Source: Bin5 sp965200685 (GTDB taxonomy: Bacteria; Chloroflexota; Anaerolineae; Caldilineales; Caldilineaceae). From it: DNA of 64,000 nt. Within the stretch, counting starts at the first letter, position 1; each line of letters opens with the position of its first letter. A program made the position numbers and the translations under genes. The stretch lies in the NCBI GenBank assembly GCA_965200685.1, contig OZ241379.1, forward strand, positions 4,297,641-4,361,640, in the 5' to 3' direction. The notes below the pieces were generated by a model that saw only the letters and a list, made by a program, of their open reading frames with translations, was not told where the DNA came from and ran no database searches. Below are positions 17,611 through 26,404 of this stretch, piece by piece.

Positions 17611-18684
17611 TTATTGGGATTCGTCGGCAACAGCTATCGGCGTCAAAATTGCCTGCGGTAGCGGCTGCTCAATTGTATAAACATGCAGGCCGGCAGGCTC
17701 TCCGTCCACCGCGATTGTCCAGCCGGCCAACCAGCCGGTCTCATCTCCGGTCGCGACAACATACCAACTGCTGTCCTCCAAGCGGCCAATGACTTGATAT
17801 GTTTGGGCCCTATTGAGCACTGTCAGCAGCGGTGCCTCGGGCCCCGGCCTTGCCCGCAGATTGACCGCTGGGTACTGGAGTGTACCGCTCAATATGATCA
17901 TAGGCGTTGGGGGGAGCGGTGTTGCCGTAGGCAAGTTTCTAGCCAATGGTTCAAATGAATTGATCAGAGAGATGGCCGCGGCTGTCGCCTGCACGGTAGC
18001 CGGATTGGTTGAGTTGGCCGGGAACAGTCGTGCCGCGATCGTGGCTACAAGCAGACCGCCGATGATGAGGAACGGCCAACCTTGCCACGACAGCCGGATC
18101 CGATGCACGGCTGGCGTAAAGGTCTTACGCGGATAGGTGGGGCCAACCTGCGGCAATGGGGGCGGTTCATCCAAACGCTCAAAATTGTCAAAGATGTCAG
18201 CCAGCTCGTCTTCATACTTGGCATCAATGCGCCATTCATTCAGACGAGGATTATACGAACGTCCCGATTCCGGAACCCGCGCCAGCAGGGACTCTCGCGT
18301 GAATGTAAAATTTGCTGCCCAGCCCACCCGAACGTACAGGAAGCCATTTCCCCGACGCTGGTAAGCCAGCCATGCGCCGGCAGGTTGAAATCGCTTGCGT
18401 GCCTCTGCCACCTCCTCTTTGGTCAGAGGAAATACCTGTATCCCCTTCAGTTCCTCATCATGCCTGTGACGCTGCAGCGGGTCGGAAAGCAGCCGGTAGG
18501 CCCGCTCCACCCGGGCCAGAAACGGGTCTGTTGATTCTGGCCCAGCGACAAGAGCGGCATCATCCAAAGATTCGCTGGTGTGGATGCGTACCAGCCGGCG
18601 GTAGGCTATGTCGATCACCTCCTGCGAGGCCCGGGGCCGTACACCCAAAATCTGATAGCAGTTTTCCTGGGATTCAGCGTCCAC
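17611..18684 (-). CDS. degenerate J-domain membrane protein with C-terminal SH3b domain
   Basis: 357 residues from a GTG start. The first 75 residues align with a DnaJ J-domain (NCYQILGVRPRAS, then the helix ending in AYRLLSDPLQR), but the HPD tripeptide that activates Hsp70 is replaced by a HTS context. A middle region (about 95-165) has a repeated aromatic pattern. A single membrane helix lies at about 200-220 (WPFLIIGGLLVATIAARLF), followed by a Thr/Pro linker and an SH3b domain (about 265-345). Inside-out topology would put the J-like part in the cytoplasm and SH3b outside. Without HPD it probably does not stimulate DnaK ATPase. It may be a scaffold; function unknown. Confidence 0.7.
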   Translation of the reverse strand: MDAESQENCYQILGVRPRASQEVIDIAYRRLVRIHTSESLDDAALVAGPESTDPFLARVERAYRLLSDPLQRHRHDEELKGIQVFPLTKEEVAEARKRFQPAGAWLAYQRRGNGFLYVRVGWAANFTFTRESLLARVPESGRSYNPRLNEWRIDAKYEDELADIFDNFERLDEPPPLPQVGPTYPRKTFTPAVHRIRLSWQGWPFLIIGGLLVATIAARLFPANSTNPATVQATAAAISLINSFEPLARNLPTATPLPPTPMIILSGTLQYPAVNLRARPGPEAPLLTVLNRAQTYQVIGRLEDSSWYVVATGDETGWLAGWTIAVDGEPAGLHVYTIEQPLPQAILTPIAVADESQ

Positions 18685-18705
18685 TACACACCATCCACCA
18701 AAGGT

Positions 18706-19704
18706 CTAGCGGCTGACCTCTGCCGAGAAGCCGTCTCTCTCCAGCAGCGCGGCCACTTCTTTTCTCTCAAACAGGGCCATATCGCCGGGAATTGTATATT
18801 TGATCGCAGCCGCGGCCGCGCCCCAACGCAGGGCATCAGCCAACCAGTTTTCGCGATCCCCGTAGAGATAGCGATAGAGAACGCCAGCGGTAAACGCATC
18901 CCCTGCGCCGATGCGCCCGACTGTGCTGGCCCCGGGGAAAACCGGCTGATGCACAGGAATCCCCCCCGGTTCCGCAGCAATAGACCCGTTCGCGCCTAGG
19001 GTGAGGATGACCGTTGCCTGGGGGAACTTTTCTTGAAGTACGCCGAGGGCTTCTTGCGGCGGGCTGGATTCAGACAGATGAAAGTGGAGTTGGGCGTCCC
19101 GAATCGGCAGGAGGAGGATATCTGCGGCGGCAGCAAAAGGCTGGCAACCCCTACGAGACTGCGCGGGTGTCCACAATTTGGCCCGGTAGTTGATGTCGAA
19201 ACTGGTGCTCCAGCCAGCGGCTTGGGCCAGTTGCAAGGCCTTGGCCGCGGTCGCCGCAGCCGTATCACTGATCGCGAGGGTAATGCCGGTCAGATGGAGA
19301 TGTTGCCCACTGTCCGGGGTAAAGAGTTCTGTCGGCAGTTCGTCCGGCATCATGCGGCTGGCCGCAGAATTGGCCCGGTCGTATGTGATGGACGTGGCCC
19401 GGGCTCCATGGCCGAACTCAACGAAAAAGAGACCGAGTCGCTCGTCCTCCGCCGCCCAGATGATGTGGGAGACATCTACACCATTGCCCATGAGCGAGCG
19501 GGCGATGCGCTGTCCCAAAGGGTTGTCCGGCATCCGTGAAATCCATGTAGTGTGGACACCGAGCCGGGCCAAGGCTACGGCGGTATTTGATTCGGTGCCG
19601 CCCGCTTCCAATTCAAAATAGGAGGCCTGCTCAATGCGTAGGTGGGCGGGAGGAGCCAGCCTTAGCATGGTCTCGCCCAATGTCACCACATCGTATCTTC
19701 TCAT
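18706..19704 (-). CDS. kdgK: 2-keto-3-deoxygluconate kinase (PfkB family)
   Basis: 332 residues. The start at 19704 is set by the ATGA overlap with the aldolase gene upstream and by the conserved opening VVTLGETMLRLAPP. It is a ribokinase/PfkB sugar kinase: a Gly-rich substrate region (GGTESNTAVALARLG) and the catalytic GAGDAF motif near residue 265, whose Asp is the base. It should phosphorylate 2-keto-3-deoxygluconate with ATP to give KDPG, the substrate of the aldolase encoded just upstream. The two genes form a compact sugar-acid pathway pair. Another PfkB sugar specificity cannot be excluded from sequence alone. Confidence 0.85.
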   Translation of the reverse strand: MRRYDVVTLGETMLRLAPPAHLRIEQASYFELEAGGTESNTAVALARLGVHTTWISRMPDNPLGQRIARSLMGNGVDVSHIIWAAEDERLGLFFVEFGHGARATSITYDRANSAASRMMPDELPTELFTPDSGQHLHLTGITLAISDTAAATAAKALQLAQAAGWSTSFDINYRAKLWTPAQSRRGCQPFAAAADILLLPIRDAQLHFHLSESSPPQEALGVLQEKFPQATVILTLGANGSIAAEPGGIPVHQPVFPGASTVGRIGAGDAFTAGVLYRYLYGDRENWLADALRWGAAAAAIKYTIPGDMALFERKEVAALLERDGFSAEVSR

Positions 19705-20378
19705 TTGGTTCTGCGAGCCTCCTGTACGCTTGCCATGAATTTGCGCGCCTGCTCCGTCAACGCCTGCCAGTTGCCATGCAGCACCCAATCTGTACGCACT
19801 AAGGAGCTCCCCACACCCACGGCCACAGCCCCATTGACAATGAACTCGCCGGCGTTCTCCAGCCCAACACCGCCGGTAGGCATCAGTTTCAGGTGGGGCA
19901 AGGGAGCCAGCACGTCTTTGAAGTAACCGGGGCCTAGTCGAGTGGCGGGGAATACCTTCACCACGGATGCGCCGGCCACCCATGCTGTCTGAATCTCTGT
20001 GGGCGTGAACGCGCCCGGCATCACCGCTACATTCCGCGCCACACAGTAGGCAACCGTGGGCAGGTCCAACATCGGCGCGACGATAAACTGTGCGCCGTTG
20101 TCAATGGCCGCGGCAGCCATCTCTTGGTTCAACACGGACCCCATCCCCAACACCGCGTCGCCCTCTTCAAAAGCAGTTACCTTTTCCCGTAGGAGGAGCA
20201 ACGCCTCCAACGCGCCGGGGCTAGTCAGCGTTAGCTCAACGGCCGTCACACCGCCATCAAGCAGGGCCTGGGCCAACCCGATGGCCTGGGCTAGGTCCGG
20301 CAGACGCACCACCGGCACGACACCGCCCTCCTCGATCACCTGCAGGGTTCTGTTTGGATCCATCACACGCGCGCTCAT
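19701..20378 (-). CDS. eda: 2-keto-3-deoxy-6-phosphogluconate (KDPG) aldolase
   Basis: 225 residues of the class I KDPG/KHG aldolases. The Schiff-base lysine is Lys141 in VVKVFPA, and Glu49 in VELTLTS is the expected proton shuttle. The PTGGV phosphate loop is near residue 177. It should split KDPG into pyruvate and glyceraldehyde 3-phosphate in the cytoplasm. Its stop overlaps the start of the kinase gene, so kinase and aldolase are made together. This gives a full route from 2-keto-3-deoxygluconate, the product expected of the mandelate-racemase-type dehydratases in the window, to central metabolism. Confidence 0.9.
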   Translation of the reverse strand: MSARVMDPNRTLQVIEEGGVVPVVRLPDLAQAIGLAQALLDGGVTAVELTLTSPGALEALLLLREKVTAFEEGDAVLGMGSVLNQEMAAAAIDNGAQFIVAPMLDLPTVAYCVARNVAVMPGAFTPTEIQTAWVAGASVVKVFPATRLGPGYFKDVLAPLPHLKLMPTGGVGLENAGEFIVNGAVAVGVGSSLVRTDWVLHGNWQALTEQARKFMASVQEARRTK

Positions 20379-20392
20379 GTATGAAATCTATC

Positions 20393-21280
20393 CTATACAC
20401 CCCATCGCTTTCGTGCTTCTTCCATAGGCACAGTCGTGCCCTTCATCCAAGCATAATGCGCCAAGGGATTTTCGCCGGTCCAGCGTTCATCAACCGCTTC
20501 ATCGGCGCGTTGGTAGCGGGTATCACAGCTAATACGAAAGCGGTCGGTGGTATTGATTAGAGAGCCGTGCATCGTATACATCCCAAAGATCAGGGCATCG
20601 CCCATCTCAAATTCGGCCGTCTGCCATTGGCCCCCATAGGTGTCAACCAATTCAACGGGATCATTCGAGAACCAGCCTGTCACTTTATCGCGATCCACAT
20701 CCATCTCGCCGTAGGTTTCCTTAATGCGTTCAAACCGGTGTGAACCGACCAGTATGGCCAGGGGTCCCATCTCGTAGGGCAGATCACCCAATGGTGTCCA
20801 CACAGTATATACGTTCGTCGTACCCCGGCCCATGTAGACGATATCGTAATGTGCCCCGGTGAAATTGCCTTGGGCCACTACGCGCAGCCATTTGAAATCA
20901 TAGGTCAAGGATGGCCCGGCCAGGAACTGGCTGAAAAATTGCATCAGGTCGGGCGATTCTACCACATCAAGAAAGGCACGGGTATGGGTGATGGCCTTGG
21001 CACCGCCCCAGAATTTACCACGTTTGCCCGGGGCAATGACCCCATCCATCAAGGGCAGGCCGGGGGTCAGTTGCTCGGCTTGGTTTAGATTTTCTAAGAC
21101 CGCCCGCCGCGCCGCTTTGACCTTCTCCCGCTCATGTAGATTGCGGATGAGCAGATAGCCATCTTCTTCTAAGCACTCATGCAAGGCCGGCATGTCGGCT
21201 ACTAAGGCGGTTGCATCTCGCAGCTCACCCAGATATGGACCACCCATCTCAAGCATGTGTTTCCCCATTGTGAGTTTCAT
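20393..21280 (-). CDS. phytanoyl-CoA dioxygenase family protein (PhyH)
   Basis: 295 residues, a non-haem Fe(II)/2-oxoglutarate oxygenase of the PhyH family. The iron ligands are visible as HYD (GAHYDIVY, about residues 143-145) and a distal His in YTMHGS (about 240), with the 2-oxoglutarate-binding Arg in DRFRIS a few residues on. It hydroxylates an unactivated carbon of an unknown substrate. It lies 14 bases upstream of the aldolase on the same strand, so it probably shares the sugar-acid operon. One of three PhyH genes in this window, each near carbohydrate genes. Confidence 0.85.
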   Translation of the reverse strand: MKLTMGKHMLEMGGPYLGELRDATALVADMPALHECLEEDGYLLIRNLHEREKVKAARRAVLENLNQAEQLTPGLPLMDGVIAPGKRGKFWGGAKAITHTRAFLDVVESPDLMQFFSQFLAGPSLTYDFKWLRVVAQGNFTGAHYDIVYMGRGTTNVYTVWTPLGDLPYEMGPLAILVGSHRFERIKETYGEMDVDRDKVTGWFSNDPVELVDTYGGQWQTAEFEMGDALIFGMYTMHGSLINTTDRFRISCDTRYQRADEAVDERWTGENPLAHYAWMKGTTVPMEEARKRWGV

Positions 21281-21294
21281 TGCTCTGGATCCTT

Positions 21295-21540
21295 TTATTT
21301 CCAGCTCCTGCCCGTCAACCTGGCAATAACGTATCGCTGCGCGAACAGGAAGATCAGCAAAACCGAAATGAATGCAGAATTGAGCAGGGCCAAGAAGAGC
21401 GGCACAGTATAGAATTCAGGCTTGTTCAGGTAGATCAACGGCCCCATGAATCCAAAGATGGCCAGGGCTGCCTTGCCGGGGAGGCAAGGAACACCAAGCC
21501 GACCGTGTAGATGACAGCAATGATTGAGCAGTTCTTACCA
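21295..21540 (-). pseudogene. relic of a MalG-type sugar ABC permease
   Basis: Minus-strand translation ending at 21295 reads as the tail of a MalG-type permease: GPLIYLNKPEFYTVPLFLALLN followed directly by a final helix with the FAQRYVIARLTGR ending. The segment normally between these parts is missing, and the upstream part is in another frame with a stop. There is no start codon. It is the leftover of a transporter gene that once stood beside the PhyH gene. Confidence 0.6.
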
Positions 21541-21545
21541 GAGGA

Positions 21546-22484
21546 TTATTCCGCTTGTAAGACTTCCATAGGTAGTTGATACCAGAACACCTGGCCGGAT
21601 TCAATGCTATCTTGTACCCGGTCATCTCGACGCAGGCCGACCACCGCAGCATAAGCGGGCTTGCCCGTGAATTTCGTCAGGAACCCAGCATTGCGGACCG
21701 CCCGAGTAGTGTCTCGTCCGTTGACGGTAAAGGATATCTCCACCGCAATGTAACAGGTTTCACCTTCCCTACCTGTAGCTTCCATGATCAGGTCGGCCCA
21801 GTGGAAGCTTCTCAGTTCGTTTGTGGGAATGTCTGACGTATCGCTGATCTTGGTCAGATCCCAAAGGTTATTCTGGGAGAGATTTTTTGTCCAATTGAGC
21901 CCCATATCCTGGGCGATGTGGAGAGCCTCTCCAATTGCAGCGTTTCTGGCATGAGCACCTTTTAACATGCCTAGATCATTCTGGATAGACTGGATTCTAG
22001 TGGCATTTTGAACCTGTGCATCTTTCAATATGCTCACATCGTCTTGGATAGACTGGATTCTGGTGGCATTTTGAACCTGTGCATCTTTCAATATGCTCAC
22101 ATCGTTTTGGATAGACTGCACTCTGGTTTCAAGGTTCTCAAAACGCTTATCTGTCGCCTCTATGAACCGGTCTAGCCGCTGCTCAAGCCTCTCAAAACGC
22201 TGCTCAAGGTTCTCAAAACGCTTATCTGTCGCCTCTATGAACCGGTCTAGCCGCTGCTCAAGCCTCTCAAAACGCTGCTCAAGCCTCTCAAAACGCTGCT
22301 CAAACATCTCAAAACGCTGCTCAAACATCTCAAAACGCTTATCTGTCGCCTCTATGAACTGTGCAAATTTTTCTGGTAGTTCAATTAGTTGACGCGATAA
22401 TAAGCGGGCGCGCAAGGCTTCCACCCACTTGGGATTTTCGTCTAAAACCTGAAGAAAGTCATCAATTGTATTGATAGTGTCCAT
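21546..22484 (-). CDS. coiled-coil protein with C-terminal PD-(D/E)XK-like domain
   Basis: 312 residues from the second of two adjacent ATGs, five bases after AGGAG. Residues 30-190 are a long coiled coil built from near-identical blocks: heptads of the FEMFEQR and FERLEQR kind, a repeated RFIEATDKRFENLE block, and an 18-residue block (IQNDVSILKDAQVQNATR) present twice with a diverged third. Residues 200-312 hold a nuclease-like fold with WADLIMEAT followed by CYIAVEISF, matching the D...ExE/K pattern of DUF3782-like proteins; a catalytic Lys is not evident. Repeats make the length prone to change. A shortened paralogue follows upstream at 22576-22965. Function unknown; likely part of a defence or stress island. 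Confidence 0.7.
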   Translation of the reverse strand: MDTINTIDDFLQVLDENPKWVEALRARLLSRQLIELPEKFAQFIEATDKRFEMFEQRFEMFEQRFERLEQRFERLEQRLDRFIEATDKRFENLEQRFERLEQRLDRFIEATDKRFENLETRVQSIQNDVSILKDAQVQNATRIQSIQDDVSILKDAQVQNATRIQSIQNDLGMLKGAHARNAAIGEALHIAQDMGLNWTKNLSQNNLWDLTKISDTSDIPTNELRSFHWADLIMEATGREGETCYIAVEISFTVNGRDTTRAVRNAGFLTKFTGKPAYAAVVGLRRDDRVQDSIESGQVFWYQLPMEVLQAE

Positions 22485-22575
22485 CATTTCTCCTCTCACC
22501 AGAAGGATTATAGCAGAAGACCCGTATCTGTCAATATCCGGAGAATTATCTCAGGACATCCGGGTCCATTTGGTA

Positions 22576-22965
22576 CTAGAACACCTCGCTGGAGTCGATG
22601 CTGTCCTGGATGCGGTCGTCTTGATACATGCCAGCCACTACAGCATAAGCTGGCTTGCCCGTGAATTTCGTCAGGAAACTAGCATTACGGACCGCCCGAG
22701 TGATGTCCCCTCCGTGGGCAGTGTAGGAGACTTCCACCGCAATGTAGCAGACTTCACCCGCCTGATCTGTGGCCTCTATGATCAGGTCGGCCCGGTGGAA
22801 GCTTCTCAGCTCGTTTGTGGAAATATCTGACGTGTCGCTGATATCGGTCAGATCCAAACGGTTCTTTGAGCTGAGATCTTTCGTCCGGCACAGGCCCATA
22901 GTCCAAGCGATTAAGGTGGCCTCACCAATGGCAATATCTCTGACAAACATATCTTTGAAACACAT
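22576..22965 (-). CDS. truncated paralogue of the coiled-coil nuclease-like protein
   Basis: 129 residues from an ATG preceded by AAGGAG. It matches the C-terminal domain of the protein at 21546-22484 almost end to end (IAIGEATLIAWTMGL; ADLIIEATDQAGEVCYIAVEV; FLTKFTGKPAYAVV) but has no coiled coil. Where the paralogue has Phe-Trp-Tyr near its end, this copy has Phe-TAG-Tyr: an amber codon replaces Trp and removes the last nine or so residues, which remain readable down to a TAA at 22546. The ribosome site suggests it is still translated. It may be a decaying copy or a free-standing domain. Confidence 0.55.
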   Translation of the reverse strand: MCFKDMFVRDIAIGEATLIAWTMGLCRTKDLSSKNRLDLTDISDTSDISTNELRSFHRADLIIEATDQAGEVCYIAVEVSYTAHGGDITRAVRNASFLTKFTGKPAYAVVAGMYQDDRIQDSIDSSEVF

Positions 22966-23169
22966 CACTTGCTCCTTGATGGAATGACTTAGGCTAGAAT
23001 AATAATAGCAGGCCATTCCCAGCCCAAAATAAAGCAACAGGGAGACCATAGTTTGTATAAAGATTACAGAAAAATATGTGAAGGATTGCAAATGTAAGAG
23101 ATAATCGGTTACACTTGATCTAATGACAGTCAATCATGTACCTGAGCGACTACCATAGGAGAGATGGAT

Positions 23170-23796
23170 ATGGATAAGGTTTTCCTCTACTGGGACAACT
23201 CCAACATCTTTCATGAGGCGCAACGTCTGGCCGAGGAACGAAATGAAGGGCCCGACGCCCGTTACCGGCTGCGTATCGATTTCAACAATATCCTACGCTT
23301 GGCCCATGTGGACCGCCCACTAGAGAAGGCTCTCGCTGTCGGTTCCATACCGCCGGAGATGCGCCAGCTATGGAACCGCATGGAAAGCTATGGCGTAGAA
23401 GTTTCGCTGTTCGACCGCGGCAGCCCGCAGCAGCGCGAACAGGAGATGCCTGACCGCATCTTACAGTTGCGTATGCTGGAAGATGCCCTAGATTACAACA
23501 GCGCACCCGGCATCGTGGTATTGTTGACTGGCGATGGCGCGGGCTATCTAGAAGGGGCAGGCTTTCACAGGACATTGGAGCGCATGCACAAACGCGGCTG
23601 GCGAGTGGAAATCCTGTCATGGCGACATGCCTGCAACCAGCACATGCGCCGCTGGGCAGAAGCAAACGGCGTCTTTGTCGCGCTAGACGATTTTTATAAG
23701 GCGATCACATTCCTAGAGCCATCCAGGCCTGGACACGAGCTTGCACGCGCACGCGACGCCGCGCAGCTAGACTTGTCCCGGCGGCCGCTGGCTTGA
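23170..23796 (+). CDS. NYN-domain (PIN-like) ribonuclease-type protein
   Basis: 208 residues from the second ATG, eight bases after AGGAG (an ATG at 23164 is too close to that site). It has the NYN/LabA pattern: an opening acidic YWDNSNI motif (residues 8-14), a central acidic SLFDRGS, and the LLTGDGAGYLEGAGFHRTLE segment that carries the third Asp of the metal site. NYN proteins are metal-dependent RNases related to PIN domains. It stands between the coiled-coil pair and the ATPase/TOPRIM pair and may be part of the same defence island. No antitoxin-like partner overlaps it. Confidence 0.75.
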   Translation: MDKVFLYWDNSNIFHEAQRLAEERNEGPDARYRLRIDFNNILRLAHVDRPLEKALAVGSIPPEMRQLWNRMESYGVEVSLFDRGSPQQREQEMPDRILQLRMLEDALDYNSAPGIVVLLTGDGAGYLEGAGFHRTLERMHKRGWRVEILSWRHACNQHMRRWAEANGVFVALDDFYKAITFLEPSRPGHELARARDAAQLDLSRRPLA

Positions 23797-23837
23797 TTCT
23801 GCAATGCAATCGTGACAATCTCTAAGGATACACAACC

Positions 23838-25025
23838 ATGGCCACCAGTCCATCCACAGAATTACAAGAGCGAGACCGCCGTCTTGCGAAACAACGAATG
23901 CGGGCCACGAGCAACGCAAGCTCAACAGACCTTCATCTTCCGAACTTATCTATCAGAGGATTTCGCGGCATCCAAGACCTGACGATTGCACACTTGGGCC
24001 GCGTGACCCTGTTCGGCGGCCAGAACGGGGTCGGCAAGACGACCCTGCTCGAGGCGGTGCGGATATATGCCGCACGCGGCAGCTATTCTGTTCTCACAGA
24101 CATATTGAGGAAGCGTGAGGAGGTTCTTGATGATGAAGATGAAGACGGGGACCCAATCCTTGCGCTCAATTGGGAAGCATTCTTCTATGGTAGGCACATC
24201 TCATCAGCTGCACGCATCGCCATCGGCCCTACAAACGACAACGACCAACTTCACATTGATACGACGCCGCTCAGTCGAGAAGAATCTGTGCGCTGGGAGA
24301 GATTTGTGCCTGCCTACATAGATAGAGATGTAAAAATGCTCAGGATCAGACTCCAAGATAAGGTGCAAACAACCCCGATGACTTCTTTGCGTAATCTAAG
24401 GGAACGCAGGCTTTTCTGGAATGATGATTCTGAACTCCCTCCTGAAATTCAATGCGAGTCTTTGGGGCCGAGTTTGTTGAGCAATATAGATATGGCGCGA
24501 TTCTGGGACAAGGTAGCACTCACCGTTGACGAAATCCGGGCAGTGGATGCGTTGAACCTGATTTTCGGTGATACAGTAGAGCGTGTGGCTGTGATCGGCG
24601 ATGTGAGGGGATCTCATTTTCCATATAGCAGGCGCGTAGTTGTAAAGATCAAGGGGGAAGATTGGCCTGTCCCCCTGAAAAGCCTCGGCGATGGAGCAGT
24701 ACGTCTATTCGGTGTTGCTCTGGCTCTCGCCAACAGCCGGGGCGGGTTCCTGCTGATTGACGAAGCGGAAAACGGCATCCATCACTCCATACAGCGCGCC
24801 TTCTGGAAGATGGTGCTGAAGACAGCACATGAGAACGATGTACAGGTTTTTGCCACAACACATAGCTGGGACTGTGTGGCCGGCTTCGCGCAAGCGGCCA
24901 CGAAGTTAGAGGAAGTGGAAGGTATTTATGTGCGCCTTGATGAGGACGATGACCAAGTTCGTGCAGTAGAGTATCCTGAGGATGATCTCAAGGTCGCAGC
25001 CAAGCAAGGCATTGAGGTGCGCTAA
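23838..25025 (+). CDS. AAA/ABC-type ATPase, OLD-like
   Basis: 395 residues. Residues 35-75 carry the SMC/OLD-type opening with Walker A (GGQNGVGKTT, 60-69). The ABC signature-like SLGDGAVRLFG is near 278 and Walker B (FLLIDEAENG) has Asp308 and Glu309, followed by the His switch in FATTHSWD. This is the ATPase half of an OLD-like system. The missing TOPRIM nuclease half is encoded three bases downstream as a separate gene. Relatives of this pair occur in phage-defence islands. The first 30 residues are poorly conserved and basic. Confidence 0.85.
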   Translation: MATSPSTELQERDRRLAKQRMRATSNASSTDLHLPNLSIRGFRGIQDLTIAHLGRVTLFGGQNGVGKTTLLEAVRIYAARGSYSVLTDILRKREEVLDDEDEDGDPILALNWEAFFYGRHISSAARIAIGPTNDNDQLHIDTTPLSREESVRWERFVPAYIDRDVKMLRIRLQDKVQTTPMTSLRNLRERRLFWNDDSELPPEIQCESLGPSLLSNIDMARFWDKVALTVDEIRAVDALNLIFGDTVERVAVIGDVRGSHFPYSRRVVVKIKGEDWPVPLKSLGDGAVRLFGVALALANSRGGFLLIDEAENGIHHSIQRAFWKMVLKTAHENDVQVFATTHSWDCVAGFAQAATKLEEVEGIYVRLDEDDDQVRAVEYPEDDLKVAAKQGIEVR

Positions 25026-25028
25026 GCC

Positions 25029-25655
25029 ATGACCCGTCCTACACATCCTGATTCAAAGCCGCCATATATTCTCCTGGTCGAAGGGCAGAACGACAAGCAC
25101 GTTGTTGGACATATCTGTGCCCGTCTTCAACTAGCACTGTCTTTTTCCATTGTAGATAAAGATGGCATTGACAACTTACAATCTTCCATCTTCACCGAAA
25201 TCAACGATTCTGATAGACAGACCGTTGGTATTCTTGTGGATGCCAACGACAATTTGACAGCGCGTTGGGACGCGGTAACCGAGCAAATTCGGAGAGCAGG
25301 CATCGATCCACCCGCATCTCCCGATTCAGCTGGGACAATCATAGAAAGCAAGCCCCGCGTCGGCATCTGGTTGATGCCCGACAATACATCACCCGGCGAA
25401 CTTGAAGACTTTGTGGTGCAAATGATCCCTGCTGGAGATAGAGTGTGGCCGTTGTCCAATCGCTACATTGAGGAGATTCCGACAGAAGACCGAAAGTTCA
25501 TTGAGAGCAAGACACAGAGAGCCAAGCTGCATGCCTGGTTGGCGGCAAGGGAAGACCCTAGGCAAATGGGCTTGGCTATTAAAACGAAGGATTTAGAAAT
25601 TGATGGCCCTCTCTGTCAAAAATTCGTTGTTTGGCTCACGAAGCTGTTCGGATAG
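25029..25655 (+). CDS. TOPRIM-fold DUF3226-like protein
   Basis: 208 residues. The TOPRIM marks are the first acidic residue in LLVEGQNDKHV (Glu18) and the later acidic cluster in GILVDANDN (about residues 70-80); a further conserved block PGELEDFV lies near 120. TOPRIM domains of OLD nucleases cut or nick DNA with Mg2+. The start is three bases after the ATPase stop, so the pair is co-translated and probably forms one complex. Its last 40 bases are duplicated at 27024-27071, where the gene body is absent. The 3' end leads directly into the repeat cluster. Confidence 0.8.
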   Translation: MTRPTHPDSKPPYILLVEGQNDKHVVGHICARLQLALSFSIVDKDGIDNLQSSIFTEINDSDRQTVGILVDANDNLTARWDAVTEQIRRAGIDPPASPDSAGTIIESKPRVGIWLMPDNTSPGELEDFVVQMIPAGDRVWPLSNRYIEEIPTEDRKFIESKTQRAKLHAWLAAREDPRQMGLAIKTKDLEIDGPLCQKFVVWLTKLFG

Positions 25656-25676
25656 ATATCTGTTTGTCTGCATTTT

Positions 25677-26209
25677 GTCTGAATCAGGATTTACAAGATT
25701 CTAGGATTGTCAGGATTACTGCTTCACTAGCCGACCACATCATCCTGTAAATCCTTTAATCCCCTTAATCCTGATTCAGACACCCACCTCTGTCTGAATC
25801 AGGATTTACCAGATTCTTCGATTCTCAGGATTCCTGCCCATCCACACGCAGCACGCTACCCCGAACCACATCATCCTGTAAATCCTTTAATCCCCTTAAT
25901 CCTGATTCAGACACCCACCTCTGTCTGAATCAGGATTTACCAGATTCTTCGATTCTCAGGATTACTGCCCATCCACACGCAGCACACTACCCCGAACCGC
26001 ATCATCCTGCTAATCCCAGCAATCCTGATTCTGTCTATCCCACCAACCCTGCCGAACCACATCATCCCGTAAATCCTTTAATCCCCTTAATCCTGATTCA
26101 GACATCCACCTCGGTCTGAATCAGGATTTACCAGATTCTTCGATTCTCAGGATTCCTGCCCATCCACACGCAGCACACTACCCCGAACCGCATCATCCTG
26201 CTAATCCCA
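25677..26209 (+). repeat. inverted-repeat element cluster, part 1 (four units)
   Basis: Units start at 25677, 25792, 25923 and 26114. A full unit opens with GTCTGAATCAGGATT, ends with its complement AATCCTGATTCAGAC, and holds internal AGATTCT and CATCATCCTGTAAATCC blocks; spacers of about ten bases (ACCCACCTCT) part the units. Lengths run from 105 to 181 bases because a middle block is present or absent. The fourth unit is cut off where the RM-gene fragment begins at 26210. The ends can pair, so each unit can form a long hairpin. Confidence 0.85.
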
Positions 26210-26300
26210 GCGCGCTGCAGGATCTCCCGCCGAATCGTGGCCACCCGTTCCTGCAGCGGCGATACATAGTCGCCCTCAAGCCAACCCGACACGGACGGGG
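26210..26300 (-). pseudogene. fragment of a second RM gene (first piece)
   Basis: About 90 bases nearly identical to 31226-31315 inside the RM gene at 28794-32891, same strand. It starts abruptly inside a repeat unit. With the piece at 26757-26966 it shows that a second copy of the RM gene once lay here and has been mostly deleted. Confidence 0.75.
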
Positions 26301-26404
26301 CTTGTTGTCAAAAACTGGTCGTCTAAAGTATACTTTTGTAATACATTGTAATACGTGGGTACCATGCTATTTGTGTTTTGACAGTCAAAGAAAGAGGGCT
26401 GGTT

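Noticed and set aside
18706..19983. 425-residue form of the sugar kinase
   Set aside because: The added 93 residues lie antisense-like over the aldolase gene; the conserved start and ATGA overlap fix the start at 19704.
22093..22392. Ser/Arg-rich plus-strand frame
   Set aside because: It is the antisense reading of the coiled-coil repeats of the gene at 21546-22484.
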